Positions 36,875 through 44,975 of a stretch of 64,000 nucleotides of DNA are shown one piece after another. A program made the position numbers and the translations under genes. How positions within the stretch are numbered: the first letter of the stretch is position 1; each line of letters opens with the position of its first letter. The DNA is from Planococcus maitriensis (GTDB lineage: Bacteria > Bacillota > Bacilli > Bacillales_A > Planococcaceae). The stretch covers positions 1,178,001-1,242,000 of the forward strand of contig NZ_QLZQ01000001.1 in assembly GCF_003289925.1 (NCBI RefSeq). Reading direction: 5' to 3'. The notes beneath the pieces are model-generated. The model was not told the DNA's origin and did no database searches. It saw nothing but the letters and a program-made list of their open reading frames with translations.

Positions 36875-39637
36875 ATGAATTCCCAAAAATATGTCGTTGT
36901 CGATATCGAAACAACGGGCCATTCCCCTGCAAAAGGTGACCGGATCATCCAACTGGCGATGGTGGCGATCGAACAAGGAGAAATCGTTGATACATATACG
37001 AAATTTATTAATCCGCAACGGAAAATTCCGGCGTTTATACAGGATCTGACCAATATAACGGAGCGCGACGTGGAAGGTGCAGAGCCTTTTGAAGCGTACG
37101 CCGAGGAAATCTACAGGCAATTGGAAGGCGCTATTTTCATTGCCCATAACATCCATTTCGATTTACCGTTTTTGCAAGCGGAACTGAGCCGTGCCGGCAT
37201 GCCGAAATGGCAGGGGCTGGCCATGGATACTGTGGAGCTTTCACGCCTTGTCTATCCGACGGCCTTCAGTTATAAATTGCAGGACATTGCGGCAGAACAA
37301 GGCATTCGCTTGAACAACGCGCATCGCGCTGATGATGATGCCTTGGCGACAGCTGAACTGTTTTTACGGGCGAAACATGAACTGGCTGAACTTCCTTATG
37401 ATACGCTTGTCCTGTTGCATAAGCGGTCTTTCCAATTGAAATCGGACCTGTCGCGTTTGCTGTTTGAAATTACGCAGCAAAAACGCAACGGCCAAGCCGA
37501 TCGATATGGCCGTTTCCGCGGCATTCCGATTGTCCCGAAAGCGGAGCGCGCGCAAGTCTCCGACGATTCGCCGCAGCAGTCCGCTTGGCGAAAAGGGCTG
37601 GAAATGGTCAAGCCGGAATACGAACAGCGGCCGAGCCAAGTCGCGATGATGCAAGCGGTGGAGCGGGCAATCCATGAGCGAAGTGAATTGGTAATTGAAG
37701 CATCGACAGGCATGGGCAAGACACTGGGCTACTTGCTGCCGGCTGCGGCTTATGCTAAGGAATCCGGCAAGCAAGTGGTCATCAGTACGTATACGACCCA
37801 CCTGCAGGACCAGCTCGTCTCCAAGGAAGTCAAGCTCGCAGAAGAGTTTCTCGGAGCAAACATCCACGTCGCGCTCATTAAAGGGTTGTCGCATTATATC
37901 GATTTGGGACGCTTTTTCGAGTTGCTTCACGGGGAAGATGAGTCTTATGATGAAACGTTCACGATCATGCAGATCATGGTCTGGCTGGCTTCAACACGGA
38001 CCGGAGACTTAAACGAATTGAACGTGTCGAGCGGCGGCCAATTGCTGGTCGACAAAGTGCGCCGTTCGCATTTGAGGAAATTGACAAAGCTTGAAAAAAC
38101 CGTCGATTTCTATGAACATGCATTGACTGAAGCCGAACATGCCCATGTCATTGTGACCAACCATGCATTCCTGTTGAACCCGCATAACCAAAAACGGGCA
38201 ATATTGAAGAACGTCGAGGCCTATATATGGGATGAAGCGCATCAAGTCGTGCAGGCGGCTGTTGCCCATAAAGAGAAAACTTTCGTCTACACGCAATGGC
38301 GCTATGTATTCGGCCAATTGGGCAGTTTTGATGAAAACCAGCTGTTTTCAAAATTCTACCGCGTCGCTGAATCGCACGGCTTTGCCAGGGTACCCGAGCT
38401 ATTGCAAATGGAATCTTTGTATTTGAAGTACACCAGTTTATTCGATGAAGTGACGCTCTATCTTGCGCAGGCTTTCCAGAACAAATTCCATAATAGCCGC
38501 ACGCGGAAATGTGCATCTTTATTGGATGAATTGGATTTCGAACGGGAAAGTTTCATGGATTTCCTGAGATTCTTGAATAGTTGGATCGACATCGCCCAGA
38601 CCATCCTGCAAAAAGCAGAACGCTACACGGAACTGACGATGAATGAACGGCTTGTGCTCGCAGATTTCCGTTATTGGACTGAAGAGCTGATGCTGAAATC
38701 GGTGGAGTTCAGTGAGATTTTCCTGTTCCCGAAAGAAGATGAAGTTTCCTGGATCGAAGGTGACCTGCGCAGCATGCCGACGAGCTTGTCCCTTTACAAA
38801 CGCCCCTATGAAGTCGCGTCGCTTGTCGATAAATTCATCGGCCAGGCGAGAGGCGAAAAAGCGGTCATTTGGCTGTCGGGCACGATGAGCGTTCCGTCGA
38901 ATGAACGCTTTATCGTCAACCAGCTCGGCATACCGAATCAGGTGCCGATCGAAAAGTTTGAACCTGCCGATCAATTTTACAGCGGCGCAAAAGTCTATAT
39001 CGTTGAAGACATGCCGGACATCCAGCAAGTGTCCCAACAGGAATACATCGAATCCGTGGCGGACGCGGTCACCCAGACGGTGCTTGTCACCGAAGGGCGC
39101 TGTTTTGTCTTGTTCACGTCACAGGACATGCTGAGGAAAACGGTTGATTTGATCCAGGATTCCCAGCTGCTCGATGATTATATGCTGTTTGCGCAAGGCA
39201 TGTCTTCAGGCAGCCGCATGAAATTATTGAAGTCGTTCCAGCGGTTCCAGAAATCGGTGCTGTTCGGGACGAATAGTTTCTGGGAAGGTGTCGATGTGCC
39301 AGGTGATGCGCTGCGCGCCGTCGTCGTCGTGAGGCTGCCCTTTACATCTCCTGAAGAGCCGGTTTTCAAAGCGAAATCACGGATCATCTCCAAGGAAGGC
39401 TTCAATCCGTTCATGCATTACGCCTTGCCGGAAGCAGTGCTGCGCTTACGCCAGGGATTCGGGCGGCTGATCCGCTCGAAAAAGGACAAGGGCTTATTTA
39501 TCGTGCTGGACCGCCGCATTGAAACCAAATCATACGGTGAGGAATTCCTGCATGCTTTGCCTGAGGTACCGGTCGCCAAAGTGTCTTTGGAAAAGATGGT
39601 AACCGATATTGAACATTGGTATAATAGGCAAGGATAA
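36875..39637 (+). CDS. dinG: DinG-family protein: DnaQ-like 3'-5' exonuclease fused to XPD-like helicase
   Basis: A 920-residue protein. The N-terminal DEDD exonuclease (about 1-170) has D10-x-E12 in VVDIETTGHS, HNIHFDLPFL and HRADDDALATAEL. The helicase part has Walker A in ASTGMGKTLGYLLP (about 275-285), DEAH near residue 452, and C-terminal ATP-hydrolysis motifs with SFWEGVDVPG and RQGFGRLIRS. The four-cysteine iron-sulfur cluster of E. coli DinG is not seen, as usual in Firmicutes where the protein may act mainly as a nuclease. GAGGGG precedes the ATG. Confidence 0.94.
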   Translation: MNSQKYVVVDIETTGHSPAKGDRIIQLAMVAIEQGEIVDTYTKFINPQRKIPAFIQDLTNITERDVEGAEPFEAYAEEIYRQLEGAIFIAHNIHFDLPFLQAELSRAGMPKWQGLAMDTVELSRLVYPTAFSYKLQDIAAEQGIRLNNAHRADDDALATAELFLRAKHELAELPYDTLVLLHKRSFQLKSDLSRLLFEITQQKRNGQADRYGRFRGIPIVPKAERAQVSDDSPQQSAWRKGLEMVKPEYEQRPSQVAMMQAVERAIHERSELVIEASTGMGKTLGYLLPAAAYAKESGKQVVISTYTTHLQDQLVSKEVKLAEEFLGANIHVALIKGLSHYIDLGRFFELLHGEDESYDETFTIMQIMVWLASTRTGDLNELNVSSGGQLLVDKVRRSHLRKLTKLEKTVDFYEHALTEAEHAHVIVTNHAFLLNPHNQKRAILKNVEAYIWDEAHQVVQAAVAHKEKTFVYTQWRYVFGQLGSFDENQLFSKFYRVAESHGFARVPELLQMESLYLKYTSLFDEVTLYLAQAFQNKFHNSRTRKCASLLDELDFERESFMDFLRFLNSWIDIAQTILQKAERYTELTMNERLVLADFRYWTEELMLKSVEFSEIFLFPKEDEVSWIEGDLRSMPTSLSLYKRPYEVASLVDKFIGQARGEKAVIWLSGTMSVPSNERFIVNQLGIPNQVPIEKFEPADQFYSGAKVYIVEDMPDIQQVSQQEYIESVADAVTQTVLVTEGRCFVLFTSQDMLRKTVDLIQDSQLLDDYMLFAQGMSSGSRMKLLKSFQRFQKSVLFGTNSFWEGVDVPGDALRAVVVVRLPFTSPEEPVFKAKSRIISKEGFNPFMHYALPEAVLRLRQGFGRLIRSKKDKGLFIVLDRRIETKSYGEEFLHALPEVPVAKVSLEKMVTDIEHWYNRQG

Positions 39638-39682
39638 AGAGGCGGGAATTGCCCCCCCTCAACCGAAAGGAAGTGCCGAACA

Positions 39683-39853
39683 ATGGAATCCAAGATCGAA
39701 GTATTAAACACGGTGCAAGTCGAATATCAATCCGACCTGTACAAAGTGGTCGATGCATTGAACCGGACATTGAAAGATCGCGATTTGATGTTTGGCCTGG
39801 CGCTCGATAAAGACGACCAGTCAAAAGCGGTTTTCACAATTTATAAAACCTAG
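39683..39853 (+). CDS. ypmA: Small conserved protein YpmA (DUF4264)
   Basis: A 56-residue protein that starts MESKIEVLNTVQVEYQ and ends AVFTIYKT, nearly the same as B. subtilis YpmA in length and sequence. No function is known. AAAGGAAG lies upstream of the ATG, at a somewhat wide spacing of about 12. It stands between dinG and ypmB as in B. subtilis and is probably cotranscribed with ypmB. Confidence 0.9.
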   Translation: MESKIEVLNTVQVEYQSDLYKVVDALNRTLKDRDLMFGLALDKDDQSKAVFTIYKT

Positions 39854-39861
39854 GTGATCAT

Positions 39862-40335
39862 ATGAAAGAGTGGATGAAGTTCATCATCGTTTTTCTGTCT
39901 TTTTTGGCTGTAGCCATAGTGCTGGTCATTTTATTCCTCGGCAATAAACCGTTCTCGGAAGCGGAACAAGCGGCAGTTGAAAAAGTGGAGGCAGAAGGGC
40001 TGCTTGATGAAGTGGAGCGGGCCTATGTCTATTCCAGTTCAACACAATCCGTGACGGTTCTAGGCACGGACGGGGAAGGGCAGATAAAGGCCGCCTTCGT
40101 TCCTGATGAAGGGGATATGGAAGTATTGATGCTTGAAGGCCAAGTGACTGCCCAACAAGCGCGCGAGATCGTTCAGGAAGATATGGAAGTCGAGGAAATC
40201 CTCCACACGAAGCTCGGCATGGAAGAGGCCGGTGCCGTATGGGAAATCGCCTTTTTGAACGAAGCTGGGCGCTTGAACTACGTCTATCTCCTGGCGGAAG
40301 ACGGCACTTGGTGGAAACGCATATTGAATTTGTGA
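39862..40335 (+). CDS. ypmB: Membrane-anchored PepSY-like protein YpmB
   Basis: A 157-residue protein with an N-terminal transmembrane helix (about residues 5-26) and an extracellular part with a PepSY-like segment (QVTAQQAREIVQEDM) and the DUF5590 region. Function unknown. Start follows AGGTGAT only eight bases after the ypmA stop. Its last codons are close to the aspB start. Confidence 0.85.
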   Translation: MKEWMKFIIVFLSFLAVAIVLVILFLGNKPFSEAEQAAVEKVEAEGLLDEVERAYVYSSSTQSVTVLGTDGEGQIKAAFVPDEGDMEVLMLEGQVTAQQAREIVQEDMEVEEILHTKLGMEEAGAVWEIAFLNEAGRLNYVYLLAEDGTWWKRILNL

Positions 40336-40349
40336 AAGGGTTGATCAAT

Positions 40350-41540
40350 TTGTTGAAATTAGCGAACCGCGTACAGACCTTGACGCCATCCACGACTTTG
40401 GCGATCACGGCAAAAGCGAATGAACTGAAAGCCCAAGGCGTCGACGTCATAGGGCTCGGGGCAGGGGAGCCGGATTATAATACGCCTCAAAACATCCTCG
40501 ACGCAGCCGGGCACTCCATGGAACAAGGCAAGACAAAATATACACCTGCCGGCGGTTTGCCTGCATTGAAACAAGCCATCCAGGACAAATTGCAGCGAGA
40601 TCAGGGACTAAGCTATGACAAAAGTGAAATCATGGTCGGGGTCGGGGCAAAACATGTACTTTATACGCTATTCCAAGTATTGTTGAACGAAGGCGACGAA
40701 GTCATCATCCCGATCCCTTACTGGGTCAGCTATCCGGAACAGGTGAAATTGGCTGGGGGCGTGCCGGTATACATAGAGGCAACGGCCGGCCAGTCCTATA
40801 AAGCCACCCCGCAACAATTGCGCGAAGCGATCACGGACCGCACGAAAGCCGTCATCATCAACTCACCGAGCAATCCGACGGGCATGCTATATTCGAAGGA
40901 AGAACTCGAAGCACTCGCTGAAGTATGCCGCGAAGCGGATATACTCATCGTTTCCGATGAAATCTATGAAAAGTTGATTTATGGCGATGCTGTCCATACT
41001 TCCGTGGCTGAACTGTCAGAAGATGCCAAAAACCGCACAGTCATCATCAATGGGGTTTCGAAATCACATTCGATGACCGGATGGCGGATCGGCTATGCGG
41101 CAGGCGATAAGGAATTGATCAAGGCCATGACCGACCTGGCGAGCCACTCGACTTCAAATCCGACCACCACTTCGCAATATGCAGCGATTGAAGCATACAA
41201 TGGGCCGCAGGATGCAGTGGAAGAAATGCGGCAGGCGTTTGAAAGCCGGCTGGAAGCTATTTTCCCGAAACTGGAAGAAATTCCGGGATTCACCGTATTG
41301 CGTCCGCAAGGTGCGTTCTACTTATTGCCGGACGTTTCGGAAGCTGTAGCGAAGACCGGGTTTACTTCAGTCGATGACTTTGCGAAAGCATTGCTCGAGG
41401 AAGCGAATGTGGCGGTGATTCCAGGGTCTGGATTCGGCGCCCATTCGACTATCCGATTGTCGTATGCGACATCGCTCGAATTATTGGAGCAGGCGGTCGA
41501 ACGCATCAGCCACTTCGTGCATAAACACTGGAAAGAATAA
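40350..41540 (+). CDS. aspB: Aspartate aminotransferase
   Basis: PLP enzyme of fold type I, subgroup I-gamma, interconverting aspartate and oxaloacetate; 396 residues. VSKSHSMTGWRIGYAAG contains the PLP lysine; SPSNPTG and VSDEIYEKL are further signatures. A TTG at 40350 (nine bases after GAAAGGG) is the likely start, giving LLKLANRVQTLTPSTT, which aligns with MKLAKRVASLTPSTT of B. subtilis; TTG 40353 is an alternative. The reading frame is open far upstream into ypmB but that part is not coding. Confidence 0.93.
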   Translation: MLKLANRVQTLTPSTTLAITAKANELKAQGVDVIGLGAGEPDYNTPQNILDAAGHSMEQGKTKYTPAGGLPALKQAIQDKLQRDQGLSYDKSEIMVGVGAKHVLYTLFQVLLNEGDEVIIPIPYWVSYPEQVKLAGGVPVYIEATAGQSYKATPQQLREAITDRTKAVIINSPSNPTGMLYSKEELEALAEVCREADILIVSDEIYEKLIYGDAVHTSVAELSEDAKNRTVIINGVSKSHSMTGWRIGYAAGDKELIKAMTDLASHSTSNPTTTSQYAAIEAYNGPQDAVEEMRQAFESRLEAIFPKLEEIPGFTVLRPQGAFYLLPDVSEAVAKTGFTSVDDFAKALLEEANVAVIPGSGFGAHSTIRLSYATSLELLEQAVERISHFVHKHWKE

Positions 41541-41569
41541 GCAATATACTTTTGGAGGCTATTTGACAG

Positions 41570-42865
41570 ATGAAAAAAATCACTATCGCCGAAATGGCAA
41601 AATATAACGGACAAACCATCAAACTAGGCGCATGGGTCGCCAATAAACGCTCGAGCGGAAAAATCGCCTTTCTTCAATTGCGCGACGGTTCCGGCTTCGT
41701 ACAGGGCGTTGTTGTCAAAGCGGAAGCGGGCGAAGAGATCTTTGCGAAAGCCAAAGCATTGACGCAAGAAACCTCATTGTATGTGACGGGTGAAGTGAAA
41801 GAAGATGAGCGCTCTGCCTTCGGCTATGAGCTGGCGATTTCGGATATCGAAGTGATCCAGGAAGCGAAAGATTTCCCGATTACGCCGAAAGAGCACGGCA
41901 CGGAGTTCTTGATGGACAACCGCCACCTATGGCTGCGTTCTAGAAAACAGCATGCCATCATGAAAATCCGCAATGAAATCATCCGCGCGACGTATGAATT
42001 CTTCAATGACAACGGCTTTGTCAAAGTGGACCCGCCGATCTTGACGGGATCATCGCCGGAAGGCACATCGGAACTGTTTGCAACGAAATACTTCGATGAA
42101 GATGCCTATCTGTCACAGTCCGGCCAGCTTTATATGGAAGCGGCTGCGATGGCACTCGGGAAAGTATTCTCATTCGGGCCGACTTTCCGTGCCGAAAAAT
42201 CGAAAACCCGCCGCCACTTGATCGAATTCTGGATGATCGAACCGGAAATGGCATTCGTGGAACACGCCGAGAGCCTGGAAGTGCAAGAACAATACGTGGC
42301 ACATATCGTGCAATCCGTCTTGAAGAATTGCAAGCTTGAACTCGAGCGCCTTGGCCGCGACACAACGAAGCTGGAGAAAATCCAGGCGCCATTCCCGCGC
42401 GTCACATACGATGAAGCCATCAAATGGCTGAACGATAATGGCTACGATGACATTACATGGGGAGAAGATTTCGGGGCGCCTCACGAAACGGCTTTGGCTG
42501 AAAACTACGATCAGCCGATCTTCATCACGCATTACCCGACCGGCATCAAACCGTTCTATATGCAGCCACATCCGGATCGTGACGATGTCGTGCTGTGCGC
42601 TGACATGATCGCGCCGGAAGGCTACGGTGAAATCATCGGCGGATCTGAACGCATCCATGATTATGATTTGATGAAACAGCGTATCCAAGAACATAATCTG
42701 GATGAAGCTGCATACGAATGGTATTTGGATCTCAGCAAATACGGGGCGGTGCCGCATTCAGGATTCGGTTTAGGGCTTGAGCGCACTGTCGCTTGGATTA
42801 GCGGGGCGGAACATGTCCGCGAATCGATTCCATTCCCGCGTTTGTTGAACCGTCTATACCCTTAA
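41570..42865 (+). CDS. asnS: Asparaginyl-tRNA synthetase
   Basis: Class IIb aminoacyl-tRNA synthetase of 431 residues: an N-terminal OB-fold anticodon-binding domain (about 1-110, [25 protein letters not shown]), then the class II core with motif 2 [12 protein letters not shown] and motif 3 [16 protein letters not shown] precedes the ATG. No T-box leader lies between aspB and asnS. After its stop comes the 308-base gap with an inverted repeat. Confidence 0.96.
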   Translation: MKKITIAEMAKYNGQTIKLGAWVANKRSSGKIAFLQLRDGSGFVQGVVVKAEAGEEIFAKAKALTQETSLYVTGEVKEDERSAFGYELAISDIEVIQEAKDFPITPKEHGTEFLMDNRHLWLRSRKQHAIMKIRNEIIRATYEFFNDNGFVKVDPPILTGSSPEGTSELFATKYFDEDAYLSQSGQLYMEAAAMALGKVFSFGPTFRAEKSKTRRHLIEFWMIEPEMAFVEHAESLEVQEQYVAHIVQSVLKNCKLELERLGRDTTKLEKIQAPFPRVTYDEAIKWLNDNGYDDITWGEDFGAPHETALAENYDQPIFITHYPTGIKPFYMQPHPDRDDVVLCADMIAPEGYGEIIGGSERIHDYDLMKQRIQEHNLDEAAYEWYLDLSKYGAVPHSGFGLGLERTVAWISGAEHVRESIPFPRLLNRLYP

Positions 42866-43173
42866 AAAGGTTAAACAAGACGATAAGAAGCTGCCTGGCA
42901 GAAATCCCTTCAACAGAATTTTGCCGCGGCTGATGAAAAATCGGAGTGTTGAAGAAGCCTGTAATTTGCTGTAGATCAAAAAGAGAATCATCTTTTCTAT
43001 AATCAAAAATCAGTGTTCTCTCCAAGGATTTGGAGCAGCTTATCGCCCGCTTCCCACCCGCGGGAAGCGAGCGATAAGCTTCGGAAATACAACTTCTTAA
43101 ATTTCTCGACAAGCTGAAATATCCTGATAGATTTAGACAGCTAGAAATTCGCATATAGAAAGGTGGTTGGGAT
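42866..43173. other. Gene-free interval between asnS and dnaD
   Basis: About 308 bases, the longest gene-free stretch in the window. It has no credible reading frame. It holds a long inverted repeat at 43037-43080 and AT-rich flanks, with a short Shine-Dalgarno (AAAGGTGG) before dnaD at its end. In B. subtilis dnaD follows asnS closely, so this interval looks like inserted or decayed sequence. Confidence 0.7.
43037..43080. repeat. Long imperfect inverted repeat, 19 bp arms
   Basis: The arm 43037-43055 (AGCTTATCGC then CCGCTTCCC) is complementary to 43062-43080 in 18 of 19 positions around a six-base loop. No T tract follows, so it is not a normal terminator. The core with CGCTTCCC and CGCGGGAAGCG resembles the CGCTTTCCGCGGG-type intergenic repeats I recall from other Bacillales genomes. 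Confidence 0.8.
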
Positions 43174-43875
43174 ATGAAACAGTCTGACCGATTGCAGCAA
43201 TGGATTGAGCAGGGAAATGTGACCATTTCCCAGCTTTTTTTTCAGTTTTACCGGCGCTTGAAAATCAGTGATGAAGAAGCGATCATGCTATTGCAGATCC
43301 ACTCCTTCCAACAGGCGGGAAATGCATTTCCGACACCCGATGAAATCGCCTCCCGCATGTCTGCAAGCCAGAACGGCGTAACGACGATGCTGCAGAAATT
43401 GATGCAGCAAGGCTATTTATCGATACGCCAGGAGACGGCTGATGGCATGCTGACAGAGACGATTTCTCTGCAGCCTTTATGGGACAAGCTCGTGGACTGC
43501 CTGGAATTACAAGCGCATACCGAAAAAGAGCATACACAAAAAGAACAGGAAGGCGAGATCTTCCAGCTCTTTGAACAAGAATTCGGGCGCTTTTTATCGC
43601 CGATGGAGATCGAGACGATTTCCATGTGGATGGACCAGGACGGCCATACGCCGGAAATCATCCGCATGGCCTTGAAAGAAGCCGTCATTGCGCAGAAGAT
43701 CAGCTTGCGCTATGTGGACCGCATCTTGTTTGAATGGAAGAAAAAGAACATCCGGACGTCGAGCCAAGTATCGCGGCATGCAAATTCGTTCCGGGAAAAA
43801 AACATCCGCATCCAGCCGCAGGAAAGCACAGCGAAAAAAGTGCAATTCTATAATTGGCTGGAAGAACGGAATTAG
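43174..43875 (+). CDS. dnaD: Primosome protein DnaD
   Basis: Helps load replicative helicase with DnaB and DnaI at oriC and at restart sites. The 233-residue protein has the N-terminal winged-helix domain (about 1-100, with SRMSASQNGVTTMLQKLMQQ) and the C-terminal DnaD/DnaB2 domain with YxxxIxxxW near residues 180-190 (YVDRILFEWKKK). AAAGGTGG lies before the ATG. Followed at 12 bases by nth, as in B. subtilis. Confidence 0.94.
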   Translation: MKQSDRLQQWIEQGNVTISQLFFQFYRRLKISDEEAIMLLQIHSFQQAGNAFPTPDEIASRMSASQNGVTTMLQKLMQQGYLSIRQETADGMLTETISLQPLWDKLVDCLELQAHTEKEHTQKEQEGEIFQLFEQEFGRFLSPMEIETISMWMDQDGHTPEIIRMALKEAVIAQKISLRYVDRILFEWKKKNIRTSSQVSRHANSFREKNIRIQPQESTAKKVQFYNWLEERN

Positions 43876-43886
43876 CAGGTGATAGG

Positions 43887-44567
43887 ATGATGACGAAAAA
43901 AGAATGGCTCGCTTGCCTGGAAGAAATGGACCGCATGTTTCCGGATGCCCATTGTGAATTGATCCACCGCAACCCGTTCGATTTGGTCATTGCGGTCTTG
44001 CTGTCCGCACAATGCACCGACAAGCTCGTCAACAAAGTGACAGCGGATCTTTTCGAGAAATACCATACGCCGGAAGATTACTTGTCGGTGCCTTTGGAAG
44101 AATTGCAAGAAGACATCCGCTCGATCGGCCTGTTCCGCAATAAAGCGAAAAACATCCAGGCGCTCAGCCGCATGCTGATCGAGCAATTCAACGGCCGTGT
44201 ACCGGAAGACCGCGATGTATTGATGACCTTGCCGGGCGTCGGGAGAAAGACCGCCAATGTGGTCGTTTCCGTGGCATTCAACAAGCCTGCCTTGGCAGTC
44301 GACACCCATGTCGAGCGTGTATCAAAACGCCTCGGCCTTTGCCGCTGGAAAGATTCTCCGCTCCAGGTGGAAGAGACGATCATGAAAAAAACGCCCGCAG
44401 AGGATTGGTCGAAAACCCATCACCAAATCATTTTCTTCGGCCGCTACCATTGCAAGGCGCAAAATCCCGGCTGTCATGTCTGCCCGCTGTTCGACCGATG
44501 CCGGGAAGGGAAAAAACGCGATAAAAAAGGGCTTGTGAAACATGACGCTGTCACGGAAATCAATTGA
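43887..44567 (+). CDS. nth: Endonuclease III
   Basis: Base-excision glycosylase/AP lyase for oxidised pyrimidines; 226 residues. The helix-hairpin-helix LPGVGRKTA includes catalytic Lys121, Asp139 follows in AVDTHVERV, and the [4Fe-4S] ligands are C189, C196, C199 and C205 in the C-x6-C-x2-C-x5-C spacing. ATG 43887 is preferred over an in-frame start at 43854 that overlaps dnaD. It overlaps the next gene by 26 bases. Confidence 0.95.
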   Translation: MMTKKEWLACLEEMDRMFPDAHCELIHRNPFDLVIAVLLSAQCTDKLVNKVTADLFEKYHTPEDYLSVPLEELQEDIRSIGLFRNKAKNIQALSRMLIEQFNGRVPEDRDVLMTLPGVGRKTANVVVSVAFNKPALAVDTHVERVSKRLGLCRWKDSPLQVEETIMKKTPAEDWSKTHHQIIFFGRYHCKAQNPGCHVCPLFDRCREGKKRDKKGLVKHDAVTEIN

Positions 44568-44874
44568 CCAAGCCGTTTCGCCATTTTATGAGGACTGGTC
44601 AGCCTTATCGCAAAAGATAGAATCCTGTTTTGTCCAGGAAGCTAGTGGCTGCAGCACGCTCATTGCCGAAGGCTGGCAGCTTTACGAAGCATTGAAGACA
44701 GCGCTCTATGGCTTGTTCGGGAACTCTGCGCCATGTCCATTGAATGAAAGCGAGCGGCTGGAGTTTATCAGGAATTCCAGAAGCGCCCATGCAGCTTCAA
44801 GCCAGCTAACGCAATTATTCGCAGAGTTGAAGAAAAAGATTGCACGCATAAAAATCGGCTATCCGGCTGAATGA
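44542..44874 (+). CDS. ypoC: YpoC-like protein
   Basis: A 110-residue soluble, helical protein with no known motif. Identified by place: between nth and the convergent ponA gene, as ypoC is in B. subtilis. The start overlaps the end of nth by 26 bases in another frame and has GGGCTTG rather than a strong ribosome binding site, so translation may be coupled to nth. Function unknown; moderate confidence. Confidence 0.68.
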   Translation: MTLSRKSIDQAVSPFYEDWSALSQKIESCFVQEASGCSTLIAEGWQLYEALKTALYGLFGNSAPCPLNESERLEFIRNSRSAHAASSQLTQLFAELKKKIARIKIGYPAE

Positions 44875-44877
44875 ACG

Positions 44878-44914
44878 AACCCCGGACAGAAAATCCTTCT
44901 GTCCGGGGTTTTTT
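44878..44914 (+). terminator. Intrinsic terminator after ypoC
   Basis: CCCCGGACAGAA pairs with TTCTGTCCGGGG, followed by six T residues. Confidence 0.93.
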
Positions 44915-44921
44915 GCGCAAT

Positions 44922-44960
44922 AAAAAAGGCCTGTCCCATAATCGGGGACAGGCCTTTAAA
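44922..44960 (-). terminator. Intrinsic terminator for ponA
   Basis: AAAGGCCTGTCCC and its complement form a stem; read on the minus strand a run of T follows. Confidence 0.9.
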
Positions 44961-44975
44961 GACTAGGACAGGAAG

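Noticed and set aside
40239-40349. Longer N-terminus for the aspartate aminotransferase
   Set aside because: It overlaps ypmB for about 100 bases and is not present in homologues; start placed at TTG 40350.
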